Source of the DNA: Tetraselmis striata
Lineage: Eukaryota > Chlorophyta > Chlorodendrophyceae > Chlorodendrales > Chlorodendraceae
Reading direction: 5' to 3'
Assembly (NCBI GenBank): GCA_006384855.1
Contig: VCJN01000207.1
Location: forward strand, 62,001-126,000
DNA: 64,000 nucleotides
The position numbers were made by a program, and so were the translations under genes. How positions within the stretch are numbered: position 1 is the stretch's first letter; each line of letters starts with the position of its first letter. The notes under the pieces are model-generated. The model was not told the DNA's origin. It made no database searches and saw nothing but the letters and a program-made list of their open reading frames with translations. Positions 36,901 through 49,700 of the stretch are shown one piece after another.

Positions 36901-39900
36901 GTGGCGGGTGGGGAGTCATACCTGAGCAGGCAGAGCCTCTCGAAGCTCGTGAGGTTGTCGTTGAAGGCGCCCGGGAAGGGCGTCTCCTCCGGCGCCTCCA
37001 GGTCGTAGTACGCGTGCCAGTCTATCTCATTGGCCTCGATGTGGTCCGCCACATCGTGCAGCGGCGTCAGCTCGCCGTCCGGCCGCTTGAGCGACACCAG
37101 CCGCTGCAGGTCCTCCCAGCCCTGCGCCGCAAGGTCCGAGAGTCGGCAATGCGGCGGCGTCAGTCGGGGGCGCCGTCAGGCTGGGCTAAGGGGTGGGGAC
37201 CACTGCAGATCATCGCATGTACCTGTGACATCAGAGCACGATGGCCAGGGGCGCGGGGGGGGGGGGGGGGGGGGGGGGCTTGCCTGGTCCGGGAACCAGT
37301 CGTGCGGGCGCGGGCGGGTGCTCTTCTCCAGCGAGAGGTTGCCCTTGAGGAAAAAGTCGAGCATACTCTGGTCAAGCTCGCCCTCGCCCTCCAGCACCTT
37401 GATGGTCATCTGGAAGCTGAACATAAGCTTGTGCTTCTCAAAGAGGCCAAGGCAGGTGTAGTTGTATATGTCAAAGGTGAGCGCCTCGATCACGTTGCGC
37501 AGGCGGCCCTCCAGGCTGGCGTCCTTCTTGCTAGTCGCGAGCGTGAGGCCAAAGACGGTGAGGAAGCTGGCGAGGCTGTACTCGTACATGTTGGTGATGT
37601 TGGCGAGGCTGGACATGACGAAGAAGAGGATGGCGCCGCGCTTGGCGACCGGGCGGTAGCGCATCCGCACGATCTCAATCTCGTCCTTGGTCACCGTGGC
37701 GGCCTCCAGCTTGGACTGGATGTCCACCGCGGTGCCCTTGGCTTCCTCCAGCGTCTCGATCAGCGCACCGTTGTCCAGGATGTTACCCGTCGCCGAGCTG
37801 AGCTCGCGCAGCAGCGTGTCCTCCAGCGTCTTCAGCATCGCCTTGTTCTCGCTCATCTCCTTCACGAGCTTGCTGCGCTGCGCCTCGAGGTCAGGCCGCT
37901 CGTGCGCGACCGTCACGTTGAGCAGCTGCTCGCTCAGCCCCTGCTCCGTCACACTGTAGTTGATGATCATGGTCTTGCCGCTGATCTCGGGGCCGTAGTG
38001 CGGGTTACTCAGCTTGCTCGTCATGTACAGCCGGAAGTTGGGGTCCCACTCCACGTCCTTGTCGCCCAGCTTGACCTGCTGGCGGCCGCTGGAGGCGGTG
38101 GTGAGGTTCTTCTCCAGCACGGGGTCGATCACCGGGTCGATGTACTCGTCCAGGTTCTCCAGCAGAAAGGGGAAGCCGTACTGGATGGCAAGCTCCAGCT
38201 GCTTGAGGAAGTCGGTGTCGTTGAAGGTCTTGACCTTGCCGTCCAGGTTTTTGCCCTCACGGCTCTTGATCCAGTTCACCGCCTGCATCTGCGGGTCAAT
38301 GCACAGCGGGTAGCGGCTGGCGCGCATGGTGAGGATGCCGTTCTGGACGCTCAGCTCGTCGCTGGGCAGCCCCTCCGCCGCCCACCGCCCGCACTCCACC
38401 TCGTCCGTCAGCAGCGCCTCCAGCCGGAAGCCCTCGCTATAGGGCAGCTTGCGCTCCTGGATGTCCGAGATCCAGGTCTCGAAGATGAGGCTCTGCCGAA
38501 AGTCAAAGGTGAAGGCTCCGGTGTACGACAGAAAGCCGCTGGTGAGCAGGCAGTCGCCCACGAGCGCCGTCTTCTTGGCGCCCAGCTCCTGCAGGTCTGC
38601 CGTCCAGCGGCGCCGCTCGCTGCTGAGGCCTGCAATCAGCCGCGTCGCGGCGTCCAGCCGGCGCTCCATCAGCTCCGCCTTCTCCTTCAGCTCCTGCTGC
38701 TCCGCCGTCTTCTCCGAAAACATGGCGTTGAGGCCGGCCAGCTCCGAGCTCAGCTGCACCACCTGCTCCTTGATCTGCGCCAGCTCCTTGGTCGCCAGCC
38801 GCAGCTGCTTCTCCGCCTCCGCCACCTTCTGCCGCTTGGGGTTGACCGTCTTGGCGACGCCGTAGTAGTTCACCATCGCCGTCACCCACTTGAGCAGCCC
38901 CGCGCCGGCGGTGGACACGCTCTTGATGTCCTGCACCGTGAACTTCGAGTCCTTGAAGTACTCCTTCACCTGCTTCATCTGCTTCTCCTTCAGCCCGTCC
39001 TTGTCAAAGTCCAGCAAGGACTGCAGGAAGCGGCCGTCCGCCATCATCGCCTTGGCGCCGCTCCAGCTGACGTCCTTTCAGGCCGCGCAGGATCACCACG
39101 CACTCGCACACCTGCACGCACCGGCGCGTCAGCCCCTGCCCCCCCTTCCCCCCCTTACAGCAGTGGCAACAGCAGGCCGGGCCGGGCAGCAACAGCACAG
39201 GTCCAGGGCGGAGGAGGCGCACCTTCTGCACCAGCACGTGCGGCTTGGCAAAGGATCGGATCTCCGTGATGTCGTCCTTCTTTAGGTCCAGCAGCGCGGC
39301 CGCGGCCTCCTCCAGCGCTGGGATGGCCTCCTCCAGCGCCGCCTCTGCCTCCGCCTTCTCCACCGCGATCGTCGCGCTGTCCTTGCTCAGCTGCTCCTCC
39401 TTGATCTGCGCCGCCTCCTGCTTGCTCTCCACCTCTGCGGTGTTCTTGGTGATCACCCCGATCAGCTCATTGCACTCCACCGTAGCCTTCTCCACCACCA
39501 CCTTGGCCTCCTTCAGCTCCTTCTGCATCTCGTCCACCTCCTTGGCCGCCTGGATGAGCTTCTGCAGCCCGCCGTCCAGGCGGTTGGACATCTCGTCGAT
39601 TTGGTGGCGGTTCTCGCCCAGACTGCGCTTGTAGTTGGAGATGAAGTCGAGGTAGTTCTTGGGCGTCACGTAGTTGTACCGCCGCAGCTGCTCCTGGAAG
39701 CGCGTGCTCGCGCTGCGCACGCTCTCGTGCACGAGCACAAAGTGGCTCACGATCCCCTCGCGCGCCTCCGCCGGCAGGTCCTCCGCCTCGAGGAACACGC
39801 TCGCCACGCTCTGCAGCGCCTGCTCCGGCCACGGCTCAAACCAGTCGATCACGGTGTTATTGACCATGCCGGGGAAGTTGCGGCAGCGGCTGCGCAGCGT

Positions 39901-42900
39901 CTCGCCAACAGGGCTCATCGCCAGCACGATGTGCAGGTTGTTGCGGCACTTCTGCACAAAGAACGACCAGCAGCTCTCCTTGCTCTCCGCCAGCCCCAGC
40001 GCGCGCCACCTCGTCGCGCACGCTGCTGATCATGCTGTCTTTCTCCCCATCGTCGTACAGCGCGGGCACCATGCCGCTGGTCAGCATGTTGTTGATCAGC
40101 TCCAGGAAGCCCTCGTTGGCGACATGGCTGTCCGTGAACAGGAACATCACCTTCTTGTTGTCCTGCCCCAGCATGCTGTACAGCGTCTTTAGGTCGTCGC
40201 GGAACGCCGTCTCATCGTACCTGGCCGAAGCGGGGGCAGGGCGGGCTGCATCAGCATAGCCCCACTGGCAACGACAGCCCCCAACGACTGCCATGTCAAG
40301 AGAGGCTCGGTTGGATGGGTGTATTGAGTTTTGGGGAAGGGGGGGGGGGGGGGGGGGCGCACCCTCGCGTGAGGGTGATCTCAAAGACCTCGCAGCCCGC
40401 GGTGTACGCCGCAAGCTTGGAGAGGCTCTGCTTCCCGCTGCCGCCGACGCCGACGAGCAGTGAGTTGCCCTGGGGGAGGCGCAGCGTGCGGTGGATGCGC
40501 GTCAGGTGCTCCAGCGCATCCTCGAAGAACACCAGGTTCATGTTCTTCTTCACCGCGTTGAACTCCTCCAGGATCTCCTCAAAGGTGGACTTGATGTCAG
40601 GGTAGGTGCCGAGGTCCTGCGCGTGGAGCGGGTGGATGGGGCGAAAGGAGTGGAAAAGGATCAGCAATCCCAACAATTGCGCCAAACAACCGCTGCTCGG
40701 ACTATTCCACGAGCCCAGTCAAGCCTGGCACATGGCTGCGTAGGATAGAGATAATAAAGCCAGGCGAGGCAGTCAGATTCGTATTGTGGTGTTTCGAGTG
40801 TATGGGAGGTATTGAGCAGGAACACGCGGGCCCACCACGCTCCGAAACCATATCACCAGTTGGTGGCAGCCTCGGCCGTCGACGCCTCCGACAGGACATG
40901 CACAGGGCCGGGGGGGCGCACCTGGTACAGCCGCATCTCGCCCTCCTTGAGCGCATATTTGTAGTCGCCGAAGAGGATGGGGTCGATGTTGACGGTCTCC
41001 GCGTTGGCGGAAAAGTGCTCGCTGACGAGCTCCTTCACCTTGGCCTGCACGACCTCCTTGTCCTCCTCGCAGATGAGGCGATCGTGGAAGATGCGCAGAC
41101 TCTCGTTTCGCCAGAGGCGCAGGAACTCGCCGGGCCCGGGAAAGTGGTCCTCGCAGGTGAGGAGCAGGCCCTCGTAGATGCGGCTGAGGTCGCGCAGGTT
41201 GAAGATGTAGTGGAAGCGGCTGGGAGTGGGCGGCAGCTTCTCGACAATGTAGTTGTACAGCTCTAGCGTGACGCTGGTTAGCGTCTCGCTCATGGTGCTG
41301 CGGATGCTGTCGCTCAGCTTGGCGAGATGGCGCACGAGGATGTTCTGATAGATGGTTGACAGGTTGTCGTCGCTCGGGAACTGGATCTCGAAAACGGAGA
41401 AGAGGCTGATAAAGCGCGGGTCCACGGGGTTGCGCGCCCCGCCGGGCGGCCCCATCGCGCCCACGATCTGGATGTCCTTCATGTGTTTCCAGTTGAGGTC
41501 CTTTCCGCGGTCGTACAGGCCCGCCATGGTCGTGAACAGCTTGAGCAGCGCGATCGGCTGCTGCGTGCCGTACGTGTCCACGCGCGGCATGTTCATGTCG
41601 TCCAAGAAAATGAGCAGTTTCTTGCCCATCGGCGGCCCGTAAGTGTCCTTGGTGCGCTTCTCGGTCGCGTCCTCGATCGCGCGCTGCACGTCGGCGCTGC
41701 TGGTGCGGCTGCTAAAGTTCATGTTGAGCGCGACCGCCGTGCTAGGATCCAGCCCGTTCAGGTATGCCTGGATGGTCACGCTCTTGGCGGTGCCGCTCTC
41801 GCCCACAAACAGCACCGGCTTCCCCGTCTTGGCCACCACGTCCACCAAGAAGCTGCTGCGCACAGTGTCGACCGTCGGCACCAGAATCTTGGAGAACTGC
41901 CCGTCGGCGGGCGGCATGTACTCGGTCACAAGGCTCTTCCACGCCGTCCACGTCTTGTCGCCCAGGTCGAAGCGGTACTCGTACAGGCTCTTGGCGGGCA
42001 GCTGGCTGCAGCTCACCCGCTCCCCGTCGACCGTGCCCATGCCACTGAGGTCCTTCAGGAAGTGCTCAAAGCGGTCGCGGTCGGCATATCCCGGCCGCTG
42101 CACGATCGCGGCGCCCAGGCTCCATACCGTTGCGAAGATGAACAGCGCCTCGAGCACCTGGCGAATGGAAGGGGAGCCGCGCAATGGACAATAAGTCGGC
42201 ACGTCCAGCATTGTGAGGGGGGAACGCAATCGGCCATGGCGAGCTGCAAACGGCGATGCTGTTCCTACCCAGACCCACACCTCATGTGCCAACATTGTCG
42301 CTAAACAAAAATGCACCCGCGACGGCCATACATGCAATATTGGCTGTCGTTAAGTAGGGCCCCGAATAAACCATCTCGTGGCTGATCAGCTGGCAGCAGC
42401 GGTTATGAAGGCAGGCTGTATAGCTGGGCGGCCAAAGTGAGTACAGTGAGGCGCACCTGGGGGTCCTCCACATCTTCCCCGTCGAGGAAGGTCTCCAGCA
42501 GGCTACAGAGCTGCGTGACCATGTTGAGGTTGGTCACGGGGATGGTTTGCCGCGGGCGGCGCACGAGCTCCTCGCCGTCCAGGCCCTCCAGCACCCAGTC
42601 GATCGCGGGGCCGACGTACTTCTCAAAAAGACTGCGCAGCACGTCCTGCTCCTGCTCGTTGGTGCGCGTGTTGAGCCACTTCCAGACAAAGGGCTTGTAC
42701 CCAAGGTTGCGGCTGTCCACGTACACCATGCCGCAGCGGCTGATGGTGGCGGGGCTGGCGTACTGCAAGTCAAACACCTCAAAGAGCAGCTTGCAGTGGT
42801 TCTGCAGCCGGATGCGCTCGCCGTTCGGCAGCGTCAGCAGCTTGTTGTCGTCCATCACGCTGTTCATGTTTTCCACCCACACCGCGTCCACGTCGCCGTC

Positions 42901-45900
42901 AAACACGATGTAGCGCGCCTCGTCCTTGCCCGCCGGCAGCGGCTTGTTGAGCTCGCGGAACACGTTGGACAGCAGGCCGTCCGTCCAGTCGCGCGTGTCA
43001 GGGTCCAGCACGCCGTACAGCTCCGACACCGTGATCGCCTTGGGGTTCACGATGTGCAGGCTGGTCTTCTTGCCGAGCGTGGTCTGCGAGCGCTTGAGCG
43101 TGTTGAGGATGACACTCTTGCCGCCGCCCGTCTGGCCCACCACCATTGTGGTGTGCCGCGTCATCATCGTCTCGTACAGCTGCACGATCTTGTCCACCTG
43201 CTCGCTCGCGTCTGTCATCACCTTGTATCCATTGGCGGCCAGGTCGCCCTCCACCGCGTCGTTGAAGTCAGGGTAGCGCACGCGCGGGCAGTCCATCCCG
43301 GGGAAGAGGTCGTTGATGAGGCCGAGGAAGAGCGGCACGTCGTCAAACACAAACTTGGGCAGGTTCATGTCGCGCAACGCGCGCATCAGCACCAGCTGCT
43401 CGCTCATGTCGGGGCTGCCGCGCTTGAGGCTGCCCGCCATCACCAGCACGCTCTTCAGCGCGCGCAGCCCAAAGTCGTAGTGGTGCTGCTTGGATAGCTG
43501 CTCTTTGGCCAGCTTGTACAGCACCGTCATCTTCTTTGCCAGCACCTGCAGACCATTAGCATCGCGTCAGAGCGCCCACAATAATCAGGCACAAGAAGCT
43601 GATGACAAGCTAATAATAGTAAGCTGATCGCAAGCAAACAATAAGAAGCTGATAACACAGGCTAATAATGCTAATAGTAAGCTTGGAATAAGAAGCTGAT
43701 AATAAAAGATTAAGAAGCCAATAACAGTAATAATAACAATAGTAATAAATTAATAATTAGAAGCTGACAATATGCGAACAATAAGACACTAATAATAACA
43801 AGCTAATAATAATAAAAATAATAATAAGCTGACAATAAGCGCGGAGCTGCTCGACACACATATTGGTAAAGTAAAGGCAAGAGAGGGAGGGGGGTTCAGG
43901 GGGTACCTTGGCGGTATCAAAGCCCTCGGAGAAGAGCATGATCTCGCAGATCTGCTCTAGGTCGGGCACGACCATGGTGACGGGGCGGAAGAGCGCCTTG
44001 AGGTTGTCCGGCAGCTCCGTCCGCCCGGCGTAGCCCGGGTTCATGGTGATGAAGATTCCGGTGCGGCTATCGAGCGCGATCTCCTTGCCCTCAAACTGAA
44101 ACTTGGTGAGGTCGTTCTTGAGCGCCTCCTGGATCTGCTTGATCTGGCTGCTCACCACGCTGAGCACCTCGGCCTCGATGCGGTTGAACTCGTCAAAGCA
44201 GCCCCAGGCGCCGCACTGCACGAGGCCGCTAAAGATGGAGCCCATCGCCTTGTAGTCCAGGCCCTCCCCGCAGTTGAACACCACGCACAGCAGCGCCATG
44301 CCCTTGGCCAGGTCCTTGGTCGTCTCGGTTTTGCCCGTTCCGGCGGGGCCCGCCGGCGCGCCGCCCAGGCGGTACGTCAGCGCGGTCGTCAGCGTCATGT
44401 AGCAACGGTCGGTGAGCGCGGTGATGACGAGGCGGCCGTTGATGCCCATGTACTCATAGCCGTAGAGGAAACTGACCCGTGCACTGGCGGATAAAGATGT
44501 CATCCGTGACACGGTCCCAGTAGAAGCGCAGCTGGCTCTCCCACGCAAACTCGCGCGCATCCATGATCGAGTCGCGCACAAAGATGTCGATGATGTCGCG
44601 CGCGTGCACGTCGATGATGATGAGCTGATTGACCTTGCTGCGCACCTCCTTGCTCAGGTCCGAGCGCACCATCGTGGTCAGCTCCACCAGCTGCCCTGTC
44701 AGCTTGGCGGCAAAGTCCTTCATGCCATGCTTGTTGCCCTGCCGCACGCGGCGAAACACGTCCTCCGTCTCCCATGTCCACCAGATCTGGCTCCCCGCCA
44801 GCGTGACCATGCCCAGGCTCTCCGTGATCCATTTGGTGCGGGGCAGCTTGGCGTAGTAAAACACCCCCTCCTTGCTGATAAAATATAGCGTCTTCCTCAT
44901 CTCCGCCTCCACCGCCTGCCGCACCAGCATCCACATGGGGTGTCAGGGCCGGGACAACTGGCGAGGCGGGAGGAAGCAGAGCCTTGCACGGGCGGTGGTC
45001 AGGAGGAAAGGGAGATAACATGAGTAGCAAACGAGTATGCCACTGCCCGTACGCACCGTCATCCACGCCTCCACCGCACCCTCGATGGCCACGACCGTGC
45101 GGAACTGGAAGCTTTCGCCCTCGCTGCTCTTCATGCCAACAACGCTCTTGTTGCCGCGCCCAAAGAGCAGCTCCGCGCAGTTGTCAAACAGCTTGAGCAT
45201 GTGCTCCTGCACGCTCGTAGGGTCGGAGGTGCCCAGGATGGAGAGCAGCTCGTCATCACTGATGAAGAAGAAGCGCGGGAATGAGCACCGCTTGGTGTCT
45301 AGGTACTCGCTCAGGCTCTTCTGGCACGTCTCCAGAGAGTCGCTGAGCGCCTTGAGCGTGTCCAGGCGGCCGTCTGCGCTGCAGGCCTCCAGCACGTTGG
45401 TGTTCTTGGCCACCTCGTTCATGATCTTCTTCCAGGACGCGTCAATGGAGTCGAAACGCTTAGCCTCCTGGGGCAGCTGCTGCCGGATGTCGTCGCTGCC
45501 CACAAAGATGCTCTCCAGGTACATCCACTTGCGCTGGACCTGCACCGCAAGAGGTAGACAGGGGAGTTTCAACAAATCCGCAGGGCAATGTCGTCTGGAA
45601 GCGAGGGGCGCCCTGCGCTGATTAGCCCAGCCTCCCTCCACGTGAGGGCAGGCACGTGGATGGGTAGCCCGTTGGCAGGTGCGGCATCCGAAGAGGGCCA
45701 GGGTAGCGTTGGTGATGGCGGTGATGATGGTGATGGTGATGGTGATGGTGATGGTGATGGTGATGGCTTAAACGATGGTGATAGTGATGATGGTGGCAAT
45801 GATGGTGCGGATGGTGATGATGATGGCGATGATGGTGATGATAGTGATTGTGATGGTGATGGTGGCGGTGGTGATCGTGATGGTGGTGGTGGTCATGGTG

Positions 45901-46738
45901 GTGGTGGTGATGGTGGTGGTGATGGTGGTGGTGATGATGGCGGTGATGATGGTGGTGATGATGGCGGTGATGATGGTGGTGATGGTGTTGGTGATGGCTT
46001 AAACGATGGTGACGGTGATAATGGCAGTGATGATAACGGTGGTGATGGTGACGGTGCCGGTGATGGTGCTGATGGTATTGATGATGGTGATGATGGTGGT
46101 GATGATGATGGTGATGGTGGTGGTGGTGATGATGGCGGTGATGATAACGGTGGTGATGGTGGTGATGATCATGTGCTGGTGATGGTGGCCGGTGATGGTG
46201 CTGATGGTGATGATGATGGTGGTGATGATGGTGGTGGTGATGATGGCGGTGATGATGGTGATGGTGGTGGTGGTGGTGGTGGTAATGGCGGTGATGATGG
46301 TTGTGGTGATGCTGATGGTAATGGTGGTGATGGTGATAATGGTGCTGATAATGGTGAGGATGGCGATGGCGGTGATGATGATGATGATGATGATGTGATG
46401 GTGGTGATGGTGATGATGGTGATGGTGACGGCGATGGTGGTGACGGCGATGGTGGTGCTGGCGATGGTTGTACCGATGGTGGCGGTGATGGTGATGGCGA
46501 TGGTGGTGCTGATCTTGATGGTGGTTGGTGATGATGGTGTGGTGATGGTGCTGATGATGATGATGGCGGTGATGGTGATGGTGATGGTGATGGTGATGGT
46601 GATGGTGATGGTGATGGTGATGGTGATGGTGATGGTGATGGTGATGGTGATGGTGATGGTGATGGTGATGGTGATGGTGATGGTGATGGTGGCGGTGATG
46701 ATGATTGTGATGATGCTGACGGTGACGGTGATGGTGGT

Positions 46739-46771
<33 letters not shown>

Positions 46772-49700
46772 CTCTGCCAGCTGAGGCCGCGCACCTGCAT
46801 CCAGACTTCTGTGCACTCGCCTATGAGGCTGAGCTTCTGCTCCCACTGGCGCACCTGAGGGCATGGGTGGGAATATTTGCCGCGATGTCACCCCGGCCCT
46901 TGTAAACAAAGCAACATGCACGAGGAGGCACGCAGAGGATATGCATCGCGTCAGTTGAGGAAGAGCAAAGGGGGTGATGGGGGCGGGAGCGGGGGGGGGG
47001 GGGGGGGGGGGGAGCTGCACCTGGTCCAGGAACGGCCGCACGTAGCGCGAGGCCATCATGCTCTGCAGGTTGAGCCCCATGTCCTCCAGAAGGATGTTGA
47101 TCTCATCAGTGGCACGCAGCACCCAGCCGCGGTCCTCCGCGCCCTTGGTGTACTTAGCCACACTGAACTTCTGCTCCTTCCACACCTCCGCCAGCTTCTT
47201 CAGCTCGGTCTCGATGGTGAGCTCCTTGACGGCCGCGCTGGTGATCTCGCTGATCTCCTCGGTGTACTGGTCCAGCCGCATGGCAAACATGTTGGCCAGC
47301 GTGAACACCTTGGGGTCCATGTCAAACGTCTTGCCGGTGACCTCCATGAGCTGGTCCCAGTGCCGCTTGCGCAGCGCCTCGCTCTTGAGGTCCGACATGA
47401 GAGGCAGCGAGTTCTGGAAGCCCTGGATCGTGCTCTCCACCATCTCGTACGTGGGGATGTTCTTCAGCTGCTTGAGCTTCTTCAGCGTGAGCATCACCTC
47501 GTCCGTGCTCGCGGTCATCTTGCTGATGTCCAGCTCGCTCCACAGCATGCTGGAGTAGCTGTTCACGCTGTCCACGTGGTCCTTGTAGACCGCGTAGATC
47601 TGCGCCAGCTTCTTCATTGTCGCCTCGACCGCCCCCAGCTCAGGGTAGCTCGTCAGCGGCATCCCAAACAGCTTCTCCGCCAGCACCAGCTGCTCCCGCA
47701 TCTTGCTGTGCTCCTCCAGCTCCTCCTCAAACTCACGCATGAGGTCCAAGCCCTGCAAGATGGAGAAGAGCAGGCGCGCGGGTGAGTTTGACAGGCACGG
47801 GGGCAGACGCCCGCCATACTGTTTTTTGCGCCTTCGGGACAGGACACGCATCAGTGAAACCCTTGCAGCATCTCTACGACAGCCGTTCAGGCAATAATTA
47901 AGAATCATTCATTATTTGGAAGAAAGAAACAGAAAATAGAATACAAACCACACACTCAATAAGAGATCAAATCTCAGAATGTTTTAGAAATGGAATTATG
48001 AAACTATCAAATTGGCCTCTAATTAAGCTATACCGAAAGAATCGCTATTTTTTGTTCATAATATTTTGAAATATATTCATGAACGATTTATCATCGTTTG
48101 TGCTTTTTCCTCCTTTTTAAAAATGCTTTTACCAAGTCGACGAAAATCGATCCAGTTACAGAACGCCCTGGGTAGGCGGCGCTCCCTTATAGTCATAAAT
48201 CAAATTGCCAAAGCATTTCGCACGACTGATAGGAGGCCAGCCCACCATGATGTCGCTGTTTCACATCTGCTGCAGGCCCTGAAGCTTTTCCACGCGACCG
48301 CCTGCGACAGCGAGGCGCACCTGATCGAGCGTGATGGTTGTCAGGCCAGGCCCCTCGGCCTGGAAGCGCTCCTTGAATGTGATGAGCACCTCCTGGAAGT
48401 CCTGCACCTGCTGCTTGGTTGTCTGGCTGAACTGCTTCTTAGTGTCCTCCAGCCCGGCATCCACCAGGTCCGCGGCGTCCACCAGCTGCTGCCACTTCAC
48501 CGCCACGCTGGAGGCCTCCGCGAGCTCCGCCTGAAACTCTGCGAGCTGCTCGCCACGGGCGTACAGCACCCGCGTGCGGAAGCGCTCTTCCAGGGTGGTG
48601 TAGTCCAGCTCAATCTTCATGCATGACACGCGGATGGTGTTGACCACGTTGAGCACCGCCTGCGACATGGCCAGGGAATGTGTCAGCGCACACAGGCTGC
48701 CCTACCAAGCACAACCTCAAGGCCCCTGGCTTTGCCTCAATGACCCGTGAGGTTTTACAAGCGGGGTGGGGTCGGAGCGCACCTTGAGCTCGTCAAGCGT
48801 GTCAGGCGTGTGGTGCAGCCCGTCCTTGTAGTCCAGAATGAGGTCGTTGAGTTCCTGCAGGCGCGCGAGGTCGATGTTGCGCATGACCTTGCAGATGGCT
48901 GCCACCCAGCCCAGGCACTCGTCGCGGATGCTAGTGGCGATCGAGTGGCACGAGATGCGAATGAAGTAGATGTCGTGGTTCTTGGCCTGCGTGTACATCT
49001 CTGTCGCCAGCTTGTCGTACTTGGCGAGCTTCTCCTCAAACTGGCCGTTGGTAGGGCCCTTTATGGCGAACTTGTCCAGCATGCTCGCCTTGTCCACCTT
49101 CCACAGGCTCTGCTGGTTCTTCCAGCTCTCCACGTAGCGGTTGACGCTGCTCATGGTCTTCTGGATGCTGTTATTCAGCATGAGCATTGTCTTGATGATC
49201 TGCGGGTTAGCGGCTACGTCCCAGTAAAATGTAAAGATGACTGGCTCGTCGTCCTCGTTGCCCACACGCTGCTCCGGCGTCTCGACGCATGACCCGTCCA
49301 TCCAGCGCACAAACGGCTTGGTGCTATCTGCCAGGCTGCGCACCAGGCGGCCCAGCAGCTTGTTCACCTCGTGCACCGCAGGGCTGACGACTACCTCGGG
49401 GTTGTTCAGAGACAGGCTGATGCGGAACAGCGGGTCCTGCGTCAAGACGAGACGAGAGGTGAGGGGCGGGGGCAGGGCCAGGGCGGCTCAAGGACATCGA
49501 GCGAGACACGAGAGCTCAGCAGGAAAAGCAGCGGTAGAAGCCACCCACCCGCGCGTCCGACTTCGCCGCAATGGCGATGAGGCGGTTGAACTCCATCATG
49601 CCGCTGAGCACCATGCGGTTGAGAGCGGCGAAGATGGCGCGCTCCCAGTGCTGGTAATAGCTGACCAGCTGCGGGGAGCGCCCCGTGTTAGTGCCCGCCA

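Noticed and set aside
36078-39269. A 1,063-codon open frame on the plus strand
   Set aside because: It is antisense to dynein exons 16-19. The minus strand encodes recognisable dynein motifs. The long antisense frame is a result of GC-rich third positions.
45588-46854. Long open frames on both strands rich in Asp/Gly, His/Pro or Met/Val
   Set aside because: They are translations of the GGTGAT satellite inside dynein intron 10, open in several frames because the unit lacks stop codons.
46169-47908. A 579-codon minus-strand frame continuing past dynein exon 9
   Set aside because: Its first part is real dynein exon 9. The rest reads through the intron, poly(C) and the satellite.
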